Below, one piece after another: positions 26,027-34,629 of a DNA stretch of 64,000 nt. Position numbers and translations under genes: made by a program. The number at the start of each line of letters is the position of its first letter. Within the stretch, counting starts at the first letter, position 1. The DNA is from Variovorax sp. PBS-H4 (GTDB lineage: Bacteria; Pseudomonadota; Gammaproteobacteria; Burkholderiales; Burkholderiaceae_C). Location: positions 4,836,001 through 4,900,000 of the forward strand of contig NZ_LR594675.1 of the NCBI RefSeq assembly GCF_901827205.1. Direction: 5' to 3'. Under the pieces are notes generated by a model, which was not told where the DNA came from, did no database searches, and saw only the letters and a program-made list of their open reading frames with translations.

Positions 26027-28675
26027 ATGACCTCGTTCGCCAAAGAAACTTTACCCATTAGCCTCGAAGAGGAAATGCGCCGCAGCTATCTCGATTACGC
26101 CATGAGCGTGATCGTCGGGCGCGCCCTCCCCGACGCTCGCGACGGCCTCAAGCCAGTGCACCGGCGAGTCTTGTACGCAATGCACGAGCTCAACAACGAC
26201 TGGAACCGGCCTTATAAGAAGTCGGCGCGTATCGTCGGTGACGTCATCGGCAAGTACCACCCGCATGGCGATCAGTCGGTCTACGACACCATCGTGCGGC
26301 TGGCGCAGGACTTCTCGATGCGTCACATGCTGGTCGACGGGCAAGGCAATTTCGGATCTGTCGACGGTGACAACGCGGCGGCGATGCGCTACACCGAAAT
26401 CCGGCTCGCGAAGATTGCACATGAAATGCTGGCCGACATCGACAAGGAAACCGTCGATTTCGGTCCCAATTACGACGGCAGCGAGAAAGAACCGCTGGTA
26501 TTGCCAAGCAAACTGCCGAATTTGCTGGTCAACGGTTCAGGTGGCATTGCGGTCGGCATGGCGACCAACATTCCTCCTCATAACCTGAACGAAGTCGTCG
26601 ACGGGTGCCTGCACCTTTTGCGCCACCCGGACGCCAGCATCGACGACCTGATGGAGATCATCCCGGCACCGGACTTTCCCACCGCAGGAATCATTTACGG
26701 CGTCAACGGCATCAAGGACGGCTACCGTACAGGCCGCGGCAAGGTGGTGATGCGCGCAAGGTGCCACTTCGAGGACATCGACCGCGGGCAGCGGCAGGCG
26801 ATCATCGTCGACGAGTTGCCCTATCAGGTCAACAAGAAGACGCTGCAGGAGCGCATGGCCGAGTTGGTCCACGAGAAGAAGATCGAGGGCATCAGCCATA
26901 TCCAGGACGAGTCCGACAAGTCGGGCATGCGGCTGGTGATCGAACTCAAGCGCGGCGAGGTGCCCGAGGTCGTGCTGAACAACCTCTACAAGCAGACTCA
27001 GCTGCAGGACACCTTCGGCATCAACATGGTCGCGCTGGTCGATGGCCAGCCGAAGCTGTGCAACCTGAAGGACCTGGTCGAGGTCTTCCTGCAGCACCGG
27101 CGCGAAGTCGTGACGCGCCGCACGGTCTTCAACCTGCGCAAGGCACGCGAGCGCGGCCACGTGCTCGAAGGCCTGGCGGTCGCACTGGCCAATATCGACG
27201 AGTTCATCGCCATCATCCGTAACGCGCCTACACCGCCGGTCGCCAAGGCAGAGCTGATGACGCGCCGCTGGGACAGCAAGCTGGTGCGAGAAATGCTCAC
27301 GCGGGCGCGCGCCGACGGCGGCACCGTCAATGCCGACGACTATCGTCCGGAGGGGCTGGAGCGTGAGTACGGCATGAGCTCGGACGGCCTCTACCGTCTT
27401 TCGGACACGCAGGCCCAGGAAATCCTGCAGATGCGTCTGCAGCGCCTGACCGGCCTGGAGCAGGACAAGATCGTGGCCGAGTACAAGGAAGTGATGGCCG
27501 AGATCGATGATCTGCTGGACATCCTGGCCAAGCCCGAGCGGGTCTCGACCATCATCGGCGACGAACTCGCCACCCTCAAGCAGGAGTTCGGCCAGAGCAA
27601 GCCTGGCGCGCGTCGCAGCCAGGTCGAGCACAGCGCCTTCGATCTGTCCACCGAGGACCTGATCACACCGACCGACATGGTCGTCACCCTTTCGCACGCC
27701 GGCTATATCAAGAGCCAGCCACTGGGGGAGTACCGGGCGCAGAAGCGCGGAGGGCGCGGCAAGCAGGCCACAGCCACCAAGGAAGACGACTGGATCGACC
27801 AGCTTTTCATCGCCAATACGCACGACTACATCCTTTGCTTTTCCAATCGCGGCCGGCTCTACTGGCTAAAGGTGTGGGAGGCTCCGGCGGGTTCCCGCGG
27901 CTCGCGCGGGCGGCCGATCGTCAACATGTTTCCGCTGCAAGAGGGCGAGAAAATCAATGTCGTCCTACCGCTCACCGGCGAGAAGCGCACGTTCCCGGCC
28001 AACCAGTATGTCTTCATGGCGACCTCGATGGGCACGGTGAAGAAGACTGCGCTTGATGAATTCAGCAATCCGCGCAAGGCCGGCATCATCGCGGTCGACC
28101 TGGACCCCGGCGACTACCTCATCGGTGCAGCGCTGACCGATGGCGCGCACGACGTGATGCTGTTCTCTGATGGCGGCAAGGCCGTGCGCTTCGACGAGAA
28201 CGACGTGCGCCCCATGGGTCGCAACGCGCGTGGCGTTCGCGGCATGACGCTCGAGGACGGCCAGGGAGTGATCGCCATGCTCGTGGCCGAGGACGAGGAA
28301 CAGAGCGTGCTCACTGCGACCGAAAACGGTTACGGAAAACGCACAAGCATTACCGAGTACACGCGTCATGGCCGCGGAACCAAAGGCATGATTGCAATTC
28401 AACAAAGTGAGCGCAACGGAAAGGTCGTGGCTGCCACCCTGGTGCATGCAGACGACGAAATCATGCTCATCACCGACAAGGGCGTGCTCGTGCGCACCCG
28501 AGTCTCCGAAATCCGCGAACTCGGCCGCGCAACGCAGGGCGTTACGCTGATCGGGCTCGACGAAGGTGCCAAGCTCAGCGGCCTGCAGCGCATCGTCGAG
28601 AACGACGCGAATGTGGAAAACGACAACGGCGCCGACGACGCTACTTCAACATCTTCAACGGAGAATCCTCAGTGA
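26027..28675 (+). CDS. gyrA: DNA gyrase subunit A
   Basis: The 882-residue protein is the breakage-reunion subunit of gyrase. The N-terminal domain has RRSYLDYAMSVIVGRALPDA, YHPHGDQSVYDTIVR and the catalytic Tyr122 in AAAMRYTEIRL; the C-terminal domain has the GyrA box (QKRGGRGKQ) and beta-pinwheel repeats. Numbering through residue 122 matches E. coli, so the quinolone-contact position 83 is Gln and 87 is Asp. The frame continues 30 bases upstream, but the ATG at 26027 gives the standard N-terminus. The C-terminal end is rich in Asp, Asn and Ser. It heads a long co-directional run of housekeeping genes. Confidence 0.98.
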   Translation: MTSFAKETLPISLEEEMRRSYLDYAMSVIVGRALPDARDGLKPVHRRVLYAMHELNNDWNRPYKKSARIVGDVIGKYHPHGDQSVYDTIVRLAQDFSMRHMLVDGQGNFGSVDGDNAAAMRYTEIRLAKIAHEMLADIDKETVDFGPNYDGSEKEPLVLPSKLPNLLVNGSGGIAVGMATNIPPHNLNEVVDGCLHLLRHPDASIDDLMEIIPAPDFPTAGIIYGVNGIKDGYRTGRGKVVMRARCHFEDIDRGQRQAIIVDELPYQVNKKTLQERMAELVHEKKIEGISHIQDESDKSGMRLVIELKRGEVPEVVLNNLYKQTQLQDTFGINMVALVDGQPKLCNLKDLVEVFLQHRREVVTRRTVFNLRKARERGHVLEGLAVALANIDEFIAIIRNAPTPPVAKAELMTRRWDSKLVREMLTRARADGGTVNADDYRPEGLEREYGMSSDGLYRLSDTQAQEILQMRLQRLTGLEQDKIVAEYKEVMAEIDDLLDILAKPERVSTIIGDELATLKQEFGQSKPGARRSQVEHSAFDLSTEDLITPTDMVVTLSHAGYIKSQPLGEYRAQKRGGRGKQATATKEDDWIDQLFIANTHDYILCFSNRGRLYWLKVWEAPAGSRGSRGRPIVNMFPLQEGEKINVVLPLTGEKRTFPANQYVFMATSMGTVKKTALDEFSNPRKAGIIAVDLDPGDYLIGAALTDGAHDVMLFSDGGKAVRFDENDVRPMGRNARGVRGMTLEDGQGVIAMLVAEDEEQSVLTATENGYGKRTSITEYTRHGRGTKGMIAIQQSERNGKVVAATLVHADDEIMLITDKGVLVRTRVSEIRELGRATQGVTLIGLDEGAKLSGLQRIVENDANVENDNGADDATSTSSTENPQ

Positions 28676-29247
28676 AAAAAATCAAGTTCGCGCTCCTCGC
28701 GGTCGCGCTCGCCGGCAGCTCGGTGGCCATGGCCCAGGACAAGCCGGCAATGGTCAAGCAGTTCCTCGATCTGCAGCGCCCCGGCATCGAGGCGCTTGCC
28801 CGCGGACTGGTCGAGCAATCCAGTGCCCCTATTGCGCAGGCAGGCTCGCAATACCTGCAGACGCAGGTCCCCGCCGAGAAGCGCGAAGCCGCGGCCAAGG
28901 CTGCCGACGCCGAACTCAAGAAGTACTTTGACGAGGCCTACCCCATCGTGCGCGACAAGGCCGTGGCGCTCGCACCGGACGCGCTGGGCCCGATCCTGCG
29001 CGACAACTTCAGCGAAGAAGAACTGCGTCAGCTGCTGGCCTGGATCAACTCGCCCCTGAGCAAGAAGTACCAGGAGCTCAATCCCAAGATGCAGACCGCA
29101 CTGACGGAAAAGCTGGTGGCTGAAACCCGCTCCAGCATCGAGCCGAAGATGCGTACGCTCGACGCCAATGTCGCCAAGGCCCTGGGGGCCCCGACGGAAG
29201 GCGCACCGCCAGCCAAGTCCGCGCCCAAGGCGCCCGCCAAGAAGTGA
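28672..29247 (+). CDS. Secreted DUF2059-domain protein
   Basis: The 191-residue protein has a signal peptide cut after SSVAMA, a helical DUF2059 domain (DNFSEEELRQLLAWINSPLS is typical) and a Lys/Pro/Ala-rich tail. The domain is common in proteobacterial periplasmic proteins and its function is not known. The start overlaps the gyrA stop (ATG at 28672, TGA at 28673), and its own stop overlaps the serC start, so all three are probably co-translated. Confidence 0.85.
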   Translation: MKKIKFALLAVALAGSSVAMAQDKPAMVKQFLDLQRPGIEALARGLVEQSSAPIAQAGSQYLQTQVPAEKREAAAKAADAELKKYFDEAYPIVRDKAVALAPDALGPILRDNFSEEELRQLLAWINSPLSKKYQELNPKMQTALTEKLVAETRSSIEPKMRTLDANVAKALGAPTEGAPPAKSAPKAPAKK

Positions 29248-30365
29248 CGGCAGGCGCGGGCTCGCGCCCGTACAACTTCTCAGCCGGCCCTGCTGCAATG
29301 CCGGAGTCGGTACTGCAACGCGCCGCCGGCGAGATGCTGGACTGGCAGGGCAGCGGCATGAGCGTGATGGAGATGAGCCATCGCGGCAAGGAGTTCGGTG
29401 CGATCTGCACCCAGGCCGAAGCCGATCTGCGCACGCTGCTGGCGGTGCCCGGGCACTTCCACATTCTCTTCATGCAGGGCGGCGGCCTGGGCGAGAACGC
29501 CATCGTGCCAATGAACCTGTCCCGCGGGGGAAGTGTCGACTTCGTGATCACCGGCAGCTGGAGCGCCAAATCTCAGAAGGAGGCCCAGCGCTATGGCGAG
29601 TCCCGCATCGCGGCCTCCAACGCCGACAGCCAACACACGCAGATGCCCGCGCCCGCGACCTGGCAGCTGTCGCGGGACGCCTCGTACGTGCACATCTGCT
29701 CCAACGAGACGATCCACGGCGTCGAATTCCAGGCGCTGCCTGATCTGGCGGCGCTGGGCAGCAACTCCCCGCTGGTCATCGACTTCTCTTCGCACGTGGC
29801 TTCGCGCCCTGTCGCCTGGGACCGCGTCGGCCTGGCTTTCGGCGGCGCTCAGAAGAACCTCGGCCCGGCGGGTCTGACGCTGGTGATCGTGCGCGACGAT
29901 CTGCTGGGCCAGGCGCTCGAGATCTGCCCGAGCGCCTTCAACTACCGGATCGTCGCGGACAACAAGTCCATGTACAACACCCCACCGACGTGGGCCATCT
30001 ACATTGCCGGACTGACTTTCCAGTGGCTGCTGCAGCAGACAGAAGGCGCATTGACCGGGGTAGCGGCCATGGAACAACGCAACATTGCCAAGGCGCGGCT
30101 GCTCTACGACTTCATCGACGCGTCGCCGTTCTACGAGAACCGGGTTGCGCACGACTGCCGCTCGCGCATGAACGTGCCCTTCTTCCTCAAGGACGAGAGC
30201 CGCAACGAGGCTTTCCTGGCTGGCGCCCGCCAAGCCGGCCTGTTGCAGCTCAAGGGCCACAAGTCGGTCGGCGGAATGCGCGCCAGCATCTACAACGCGA
30301 TGCCGCTCGAAGGCGTTCAGGCGCTCGTGGGCTACATGCGAGAATTCGAGCAGTCGCACGCGTAG
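29244..30365 (+). CDS. serC: Phosphoserine aminotransferase
   Basis: The 373-residue PLP enzyme transaminates 3-phosphohydroxypyruvate to phosphoserine, and the analogous step in pyridoxal phosphate synthesis. YNFSAGPAAMPESVLQ and MSVMEMSHRGKEF open the fold, and the PLP-binding Lys lies in FGGAQKNLGPAGLT. The start is a GTG at 29244 overlapping the previous stop as GTGA; the family N-terminus begins within ten residues of it. The next gene, pheA, follows after 20 bases, giving the serC-pheA-tyrA-aroA order known from many beta- and gammaproteobacteria. Confidence 0.96.
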   Translation: MTAGAGSRPYNFSAGPAAMPESVLQRAAGEMLDWQGSGMSVMEMSHRGKEFGAICTQAEADLRTLLAVPGHFHILFMQGGGLGENAIVPMNLSRGGSVDFVITGSWSAKSQKEAQRYGESRIAASNADSQHTQMPAPATWQLSRDASYVHICSNETIHGVEFQALPDLAALGSNSPLVIDFSSHVASRPVAWDRVGLAFGGAQKNLGPAGLTLVIVRDDLLGQALEICPSAFNYRIVADNKSMYNTPPTWAIYIAGLTFQWLLQQTEGALTGVAAMEQRNIAKARLLYDFIDASPFYENRVAHDCRSRMNVPFFLKDESRNEAFLAGARQAGLLQLKGHKSVGGMRASIYNAMPLEGVQALVGYMREFEQSHA

Positions 30366-30385
30366 AGATGCGTGCGACCTGACCG

Positions 30386-31504
30386 ATGACCGCTTCCACG
30401 CCCCAACCTCCCGCTTCCGACCCTTCCGCCAGCCTAGCCGACCTTCGGGTACAGATCGACTCGCTCGACCGGCAACTGCTCGACCTCCTGAACCGCCGTG
30501 CCCACGTGGCGGAGCAGGTGGGTGAAGTCAAGAAACGCGAAGGCACACCGTACTTCCGGCCTGACCGCGTTGCGCAGGTCATCGAGAAGATGCAGCAGAG
30601 CAACCAGGGCCCGCTCAAGGCGCTGCACGTGGCCGCCATCTGGCGGGAAATCATGTCGGCCTGCCTGGCGCTCGAATCCCCACAGCGCGTGGCCGTGCTC
30701 GGGCCCGAGGGCACCTTCTGCGAGCAAGCGGCCATCGAGTATTTCGGCGGCGCCGCGGACCTGATCTACTGCGCCAGCTTCGACGAGGTTTTCCACGCGA
30801 CGGCGGCGGGCAGCGCGCAATACGGCGTGGTCGGCGTCGAGAACACCACCGAAGGCGTGGTCACACGCTCGCTCGACCTGTTCCTGCATTCCCCCACCCA
30901 CGTGGTTGGCGAGGTCAGCCTGCTGGTGCGTCACCACCTGCTGCGCACTGTCAACTCGCTGGAGGGCATCGAGGCGGTCCTCGCGCATCCGCAGGCGCTC
31001 GCACAGTGCCAGACCTGGCTGTCCAAGCACCTGCCGCATGCCGAGCGACGTGCGGTCTCCAGCAATGCCGAAGGCGCCCGGCTCGCCGCAGGCAACCCGG
31101 CCTGGGCCGGCCTTGCCAGCGAGCGGGCAGCCACGCGCTTCGGGCTGCACATCGTGTCGCATGCGATCCAGGACGACTCTTACAACCGCACCCGCTTCGC
31201 CGTCATCTGCCTGCCGCAGACGCTGGCCATGCCCCCGGCCTCGAGCAAGGACTGCACCAGCCTGGTGGTTTCCGTGCCTAACCGGCCCGGCGCCGTGCAC
31301 GACTTGCTGGTACCGCTCAAGGTCAATGATGTTTCGATGACTCGCTTCGAATCGCGTCCCGCGCGCACCGGCCAGTGGGAGTACTACTTCTACATCGATC
31401 TCGACGGCCATCCTTCGCAGCCCAACGTGGCCGCCGCCCTCGCCGAACTGCGCAAGCTCTGCGCGTTCTACAAGGTCATCGGGGCCTACCCCGTCACCGC
31501 CTGA
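30386..31504 (+). CDS. pheA: Bifunctional chorismate mutase/prephenate dehydratase
   Basis: The 372-residue protein makes phenylpyruvate from chorismate. It has an AroQ chorismate mutase domain (IDSLDRQLLDLLNRRAHVAE, residues about 15-100), a prephenate dehydratase domain (VLGPEGTFCEQAAIEYFG to NRTRFAVICL, with the TRF catalytic motif) and a C-terminal ACT domain with the Phe-binding ESRP run in MTRFESRPAR. Feedback inhibition by phenylalanine is therefore expected. It sits in a tight aromatic amino acid block with tyrA and aroA. Confidence 0.96.
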   Translation: MTASTPQPPASDPSASLADLRVQIDSLDRQLLDLLNRRAHVAEQVGEVKKREGTPYFRPDRVAQVIEKMQQSNQGPLKALHVAAIWREIMSACLALESPQRVAVLGPEGTFCEQAAIEYFGGAADLIYCASFDEVFHATAAGSAQYGVVGVENTTEGVVTRSLDLFLHSPTHVVGEVSLLVRHHLLRTVNSLEGIEAVLAHPQALAQCQTWLSKHLPHAERRAVSSNAEGARLAAGNPAWAGLASERAATRFGLHIVSHAIQDDSYNRTRFAVICLPQTLAMPPASSKDCTSLVVSVPNRPGAVHDLLVPLKVNDVSMTRFESRPARTGQWEYYFYIDLDGHPSQPNVAAALAELRKLCAFYKVIGAYPVTA

Positions 31505-31514
31505 GGTCGCGGCC

Positions 31515-32393
31515 ATGTTCGACCAGCTCGGCTTGATTGGCTGCGGCCTGATGGGGGGGTCCTTTGCCCTGGCGCTCAAGCGCGCCAAATTGGTGAAGCG
31601 CGTGGTCGGCTACAGCAAGTCGCCATCGACCACCGAGCGTGCTCGGCAGTTGGGGGTGATCGATGTCGCAGCGCCCTCCGCATTGCTCGCGGTCTCCGGC
31701 GCCGATCTGGTACTGATCGCGGTGCCGGTTGGCGCCTCAGAAGCCACCTTCAAGGCGATTCGCCACGGCATCACCGAGCAGATACTCGTGATGGACGTGG
31801 GCTCTACCAAGTGCGACGTGATCGAAGCCGCGCGACGCGGTCTGCACGATCAGTTCGCCACCTTCGTTCCTGCGCATCCGATCGCCGGCAAGGAGGTCGC
31901 CGGCGTCGAGCATGCCGATGCGGGCCTCTACACCGGCCGCCAAGTGGTCCTCACGCCGGTCAAGGCCACGCTGCGTTCAAACGTGCAGCGCGCGACGCAG
32001 GCTTGGTCCGGAGTCGGTGCCAAGGTCGTGACCATGACACCAGAGGCGCACGACAAGGCCTTCGCGGCCGTCAGCCACCTACCCCACCTGCTGGCATTTG
32101 CTTTTACCAACGCCATCATGGCGCAGCCCGAAGGACAGCGCTTCCTGGAGTTGGCCGGCCCGGGTTTTCGCGACTTCACGCGTATTGCAGCGGGCGACCC
32201 GGCGCTGTGGCGCGACGTCCTGCTGGCCAATCGCGAACAGGTACTGCAGCAGTCCGCCGCCTTTCGCGCGGCGCTGTCGCAGCTCGAGGCCCTGATGAGC
32301 GCGGGCGATTCGCAGGCACTCGAGGAGGCCATCGCTGCAGCGAGTGCCGCCCGTGCGCAGTGGCAGCCGGGCGCCGGCGTGTCGCCTGGCTGA
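31515..32393 (+). CDS. tyrA: Prephenate dehydrogenase
   Basis: The 292-residue NAD(P)-dependent enzyme oxidises prephenate to 4-hydroxyphenylpyruvate (or arogenate to tyrosine). The N-terminal Rossmann fold has LGLIGCGLMGGSFALALKR; the active-site histidines lie in FVPAHPIAGKEVAG and AVSHLPHLLAFAF. No ACT or chorismate mutase domain is attached. It lies 10 bases after pheA and 2 bases before aroA/cmk. Confidence 0.94.
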   Translation: MFDQLGLIGCGLMGGSFALALKRAKLVKRVVGYSKSPSTTERARQLGVIDVAAPSALLAVSGADLVLIAVPVGASEATFKAIRHGITEQILVMDVGSTKCDVIEAARRGLHDQFATFVPAHPIAGKEVAGVEHADAGLYTGRQVVLTPVKATLRSNVQRATQAWSGVGAKVVTMTPEAHDKAFAAVSHLPHLLAFAFTNAIMAQPEGQRFLELAGPGFRDFTRIAAGDPALWRDVLLANREQVLQQSAAFRAALSQLEALMSAGDSQALEEAIAAASAARAQWQPGAGVSPG

Positions 32394-32395
32394 CC

Positions 32396-34471
32396 ATGTT
32401 CACCACGCCCTTCCTCGACCTCCCACCGCTCGTCGGCGCTGGCGGAACCGTACGCCTGCCGGGCTCCAAAAGTATTTCCAACCGGGTGCTGCTGCTGGCG
32501 GCGCTCGCCAGCGGCACGACCACCGTGCACGACGTGCTGGACTCCGACGACACGCGGGTGATGCTCGCCGCCCTCGCTGGGCTTGGCTGCCGCATCGATC
32601 GCGTTGGCGCCGCGCTACGTATCGAGGGCCTCGACGGCCGGCTGCGCGCCTCAGGTTCCAAGCTCTTCCTCGGGAACGCCGGCACCGCGATGCGACCTTT
32701 GACAGCGGCGCTGTCGCTGCTCGGTGGCGAGTTCGAGCTCTCTGGCGTGCCGCGCATGCACGAGCGGCCGATCGGGGACCTCGTCGATGCCCTGGTGCAG
32801 CTCGGCTGCCGCATCGACTACCTCGGCAATCCCGGCTATCCCCCGCTGGCCGTCCATCCGGTGCCACTCGATGCACTTCAGCTCGCCGCGCCGATTCGCG
32901 TACGCGGCGATGTGTCGAGCCAGTTCCTGACTGCCTTGCTGCTGGCGCTGCCCTTGGCGACAGGGACGCCAGTCAAGCTCCCCGCTTCGCTTGGTTCGCT
33001 GCCTACCGAGGCAACTCCTCAGCCCGGGAGCCGCCCTGCGTCGGGGCGCGACATCACGATCGAGGTCGTCGGCGAGCTGATCTCCAAGCCTTATGTCGAG
33101 ATCACCCTCAACCTGCTGTCCCGGTTCGGCATCGGAGTCCGGCGCGAAGGGTGGGAACGCTTCGTCATTCCGGCCGGCAGCCGGTACCGCTCGCCCGGGC
33201 ACATCCACGTCGAAGCCGATGCCTCCTCGGCCAGCTACTTCATCGCGCTCGGCGCAATTGCCGAAGGCGAAGGCATCCGCATAGAAGGCGTGGGCGCTGA
33301 TTCGATCCAGGGCGACATCCGCTTCACCGAGGCTGCACGGCAAATGGGCGCCCGGGTCGACAGCGGCCCCAATTGGCTGACGATCTCGCGCGGTGCATGG
33401 CCGCTCAGGGCCATCGAGCTCGACGCCAATCACATTCCCGATGCCGCCATGACGCTGGCTGTCATGGCGCTCTACGCGGACGGCCCCTGCCTGCTGCGCA
33501 ACATTGCAAGCTGGCGGGTCAAGGAAACTGATCGCATCGACGCCATGGCCCGGGAGCTCCGCAAACTGGGCGCCGTCGTCGAGGACGGCCCTGATTTCCT
33601 GCGCGTGCATCCGCTGCGCGAGGCCGACTGGCGTGCCGCGAGCATCCGCACCTACGACGATCATCGGGTGGCGATGTGCTTCTCGCTGGCAGCCTTCAAT
33701 CCGCGCCGCCTGCCGGTGCGCATCCTCGAGCCGCATTGCGTCGCGAAGACCTTTCCGGACTACTTCGAGACGCTGTTCTCGGTGGCCGAAGCATCCGACG
33801 TGCCGGTGATCTGCATCGACGGCCCCACCGCCTCAGGCAAAGGGACGCTGGCGGTCGCCGTGGCGTACCAGTTGGGCTACCACTACCTCGATTCGGGTAC
33901 GCTTTACCGGGTGACGGGCCTCGCGATGCGCCGCAGTGGACTCGAGGCCGACGCGACACACGAAGCACGCATTGCGGAACTCGCACTCAGCCTGCCCTTG
34001 CGCTTCGCCGACGGCAAGGTGCTGTTGGCCGACGAGGACGTCACCGATGCCATCCGCACCGAGGCCGCTGGCATGGACGCGTCCCGCGTCTCCGCCCTGC
34101 CGGCCGTGCGGCACGCATTGCTTGCGCTGCAGAAGAGCTTCCGTCGCCTGCCTGGCCTGGTGGCCGATGGCCGCGACATGGGCACAGTCGTGTTTCCCGA
34201 TGCCGCGCTCAAGGTCTACTTGACCGCGAGTGCTGCGCAGCGTGCGGAACGGCGGCATAAGCAATTGATTTCTAAGGGTATTTCGACTACACTCGCCGGT
34301 CTTCGCGCCGACCTCGAAGCGCGTGACCTTCGGGACTCCTCCCGCAGCGTCGCCCCTTTGAAGCCCGCGCCTGATGCCCGCCTCCTGGACAATTCCACTC
34401 TTTCGGTCGAGCAATCGGTCGAGCAAGTGCTTGCCTATTGGCAGGAAGTACAGCCTTTCGAGTCTTCTTGA
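32396..34471 (+). CDS. aroA: Fused EPSP synthase and cytidylate kinase (AroA-Cmk)
   Basis: One uninterrupted 691-residue frame joins two enzymes. Residues 1 to about 460 are 3-phosphoshikimate 1-carboxyvinyltransferase (LPGSKSISNRVLLLAALASG, FLGNAGTAMRPLTAAL, ending KTFPDYFETLF). From about residue 465 a full CMP/dCMP kinase follows (CIDGPTASGKGTLAVAVAYQ P-loop, YLDSGTLYRVTG, VADGRDMGTVVFPDA). These are separate neighbouring genes in E. coli. The fusion seems shared by some Comamonadaceae. It links shikimate flux and nucleotide phosphorylation only by co-production as far as can be seen. rpsA follows after a 158-base leader. Confidence 0.95.
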   Translation: MFTTPFLDLPPLVGAGGTVRLPGSKSISNRVLLLAALASGTTTVHDVLDSDDTRVMLAALAGLGCRIDRVGAALRIEGLDGRLRASGSKLFLGNAGTAMRPLTAALSLLGGEFELSGVPRMHERPIGDLVDALVQLGCRIDYLGNPGYPPLAVHPVPLDALQLAAPIRVRGDVSSQFLTALLLALPLATGTPVKLPASLGSLPTEATPQPGSRPASGRDITIEVVGELISKPYVEITLNLLSRFGIGVRREGWERFVIPAGSRYRSPGHIHVEADASSASYFIALGAIAEGEGIRIEGVGADSIQGDIRFTEAARQMGARVDSGPNWLTISRGAWPLRAIELDANHIPDAAMTLAVMALYADGPCLLRNIASWRVKETDRIDAMARELRKLGAVVEDGPDFLRVHPLREADWRAASIRTYDDHRVAMCFSLAAFNPRRLPVRILEPHCVAKTFPDYFETLFSVAEASDVPVICIDGPTASGKGTLAVAVAYQLGYHYLDSGTLYRVTGLAMRRSGLEADATHEARIAELALSLPLRFADGKVLLADEDVTDAIRTEAAGMDASRVSALPAVRHALLALQKSFRRLPGLVADGRDMGTVVFPDAALKVYLTASAAQRAERRHKQLISKGISTTLAGLRADLEARDLRDSSRSVAPLKPAPDARLLDNSTLSVEQSVEQVLAYWQEVQPFESS

Positions 34472-34629
34472 GAGGTGTTTTCGGTCCAGCAGGTCCCCGC
34501 CGCGCGACAGCGCACCGGCTTGCTGGTTGTTCAACTCAACCCGGGCCCCAAGCCCACAACCGCCGTCTCCAGACCCAGCCAGCCGCAATGGTGCGACTGC
34601 AAACCCTGCGTGACGGAAGGAAATGACAC
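34472..34629 (+). promoter_or_regulatory. rpsA leader region
   Basis: The 158 bases between aroA/cmk and rpsA hold a GC-rich, potentially structured leader and GGAAGG shortly before the start codon. S1 autoregulates its own translation through leader structure in E. coli; whether that occurs here cannot be judged without folding and comparison. Confidence 0.35.

Noticed and set aside
34589..34627. 12-codon frame just before rpsA as a leader peptide
   Set aside because: It ends within the rpsA ribosome site and has no start signal of its own; chance is a sufficient explanation.
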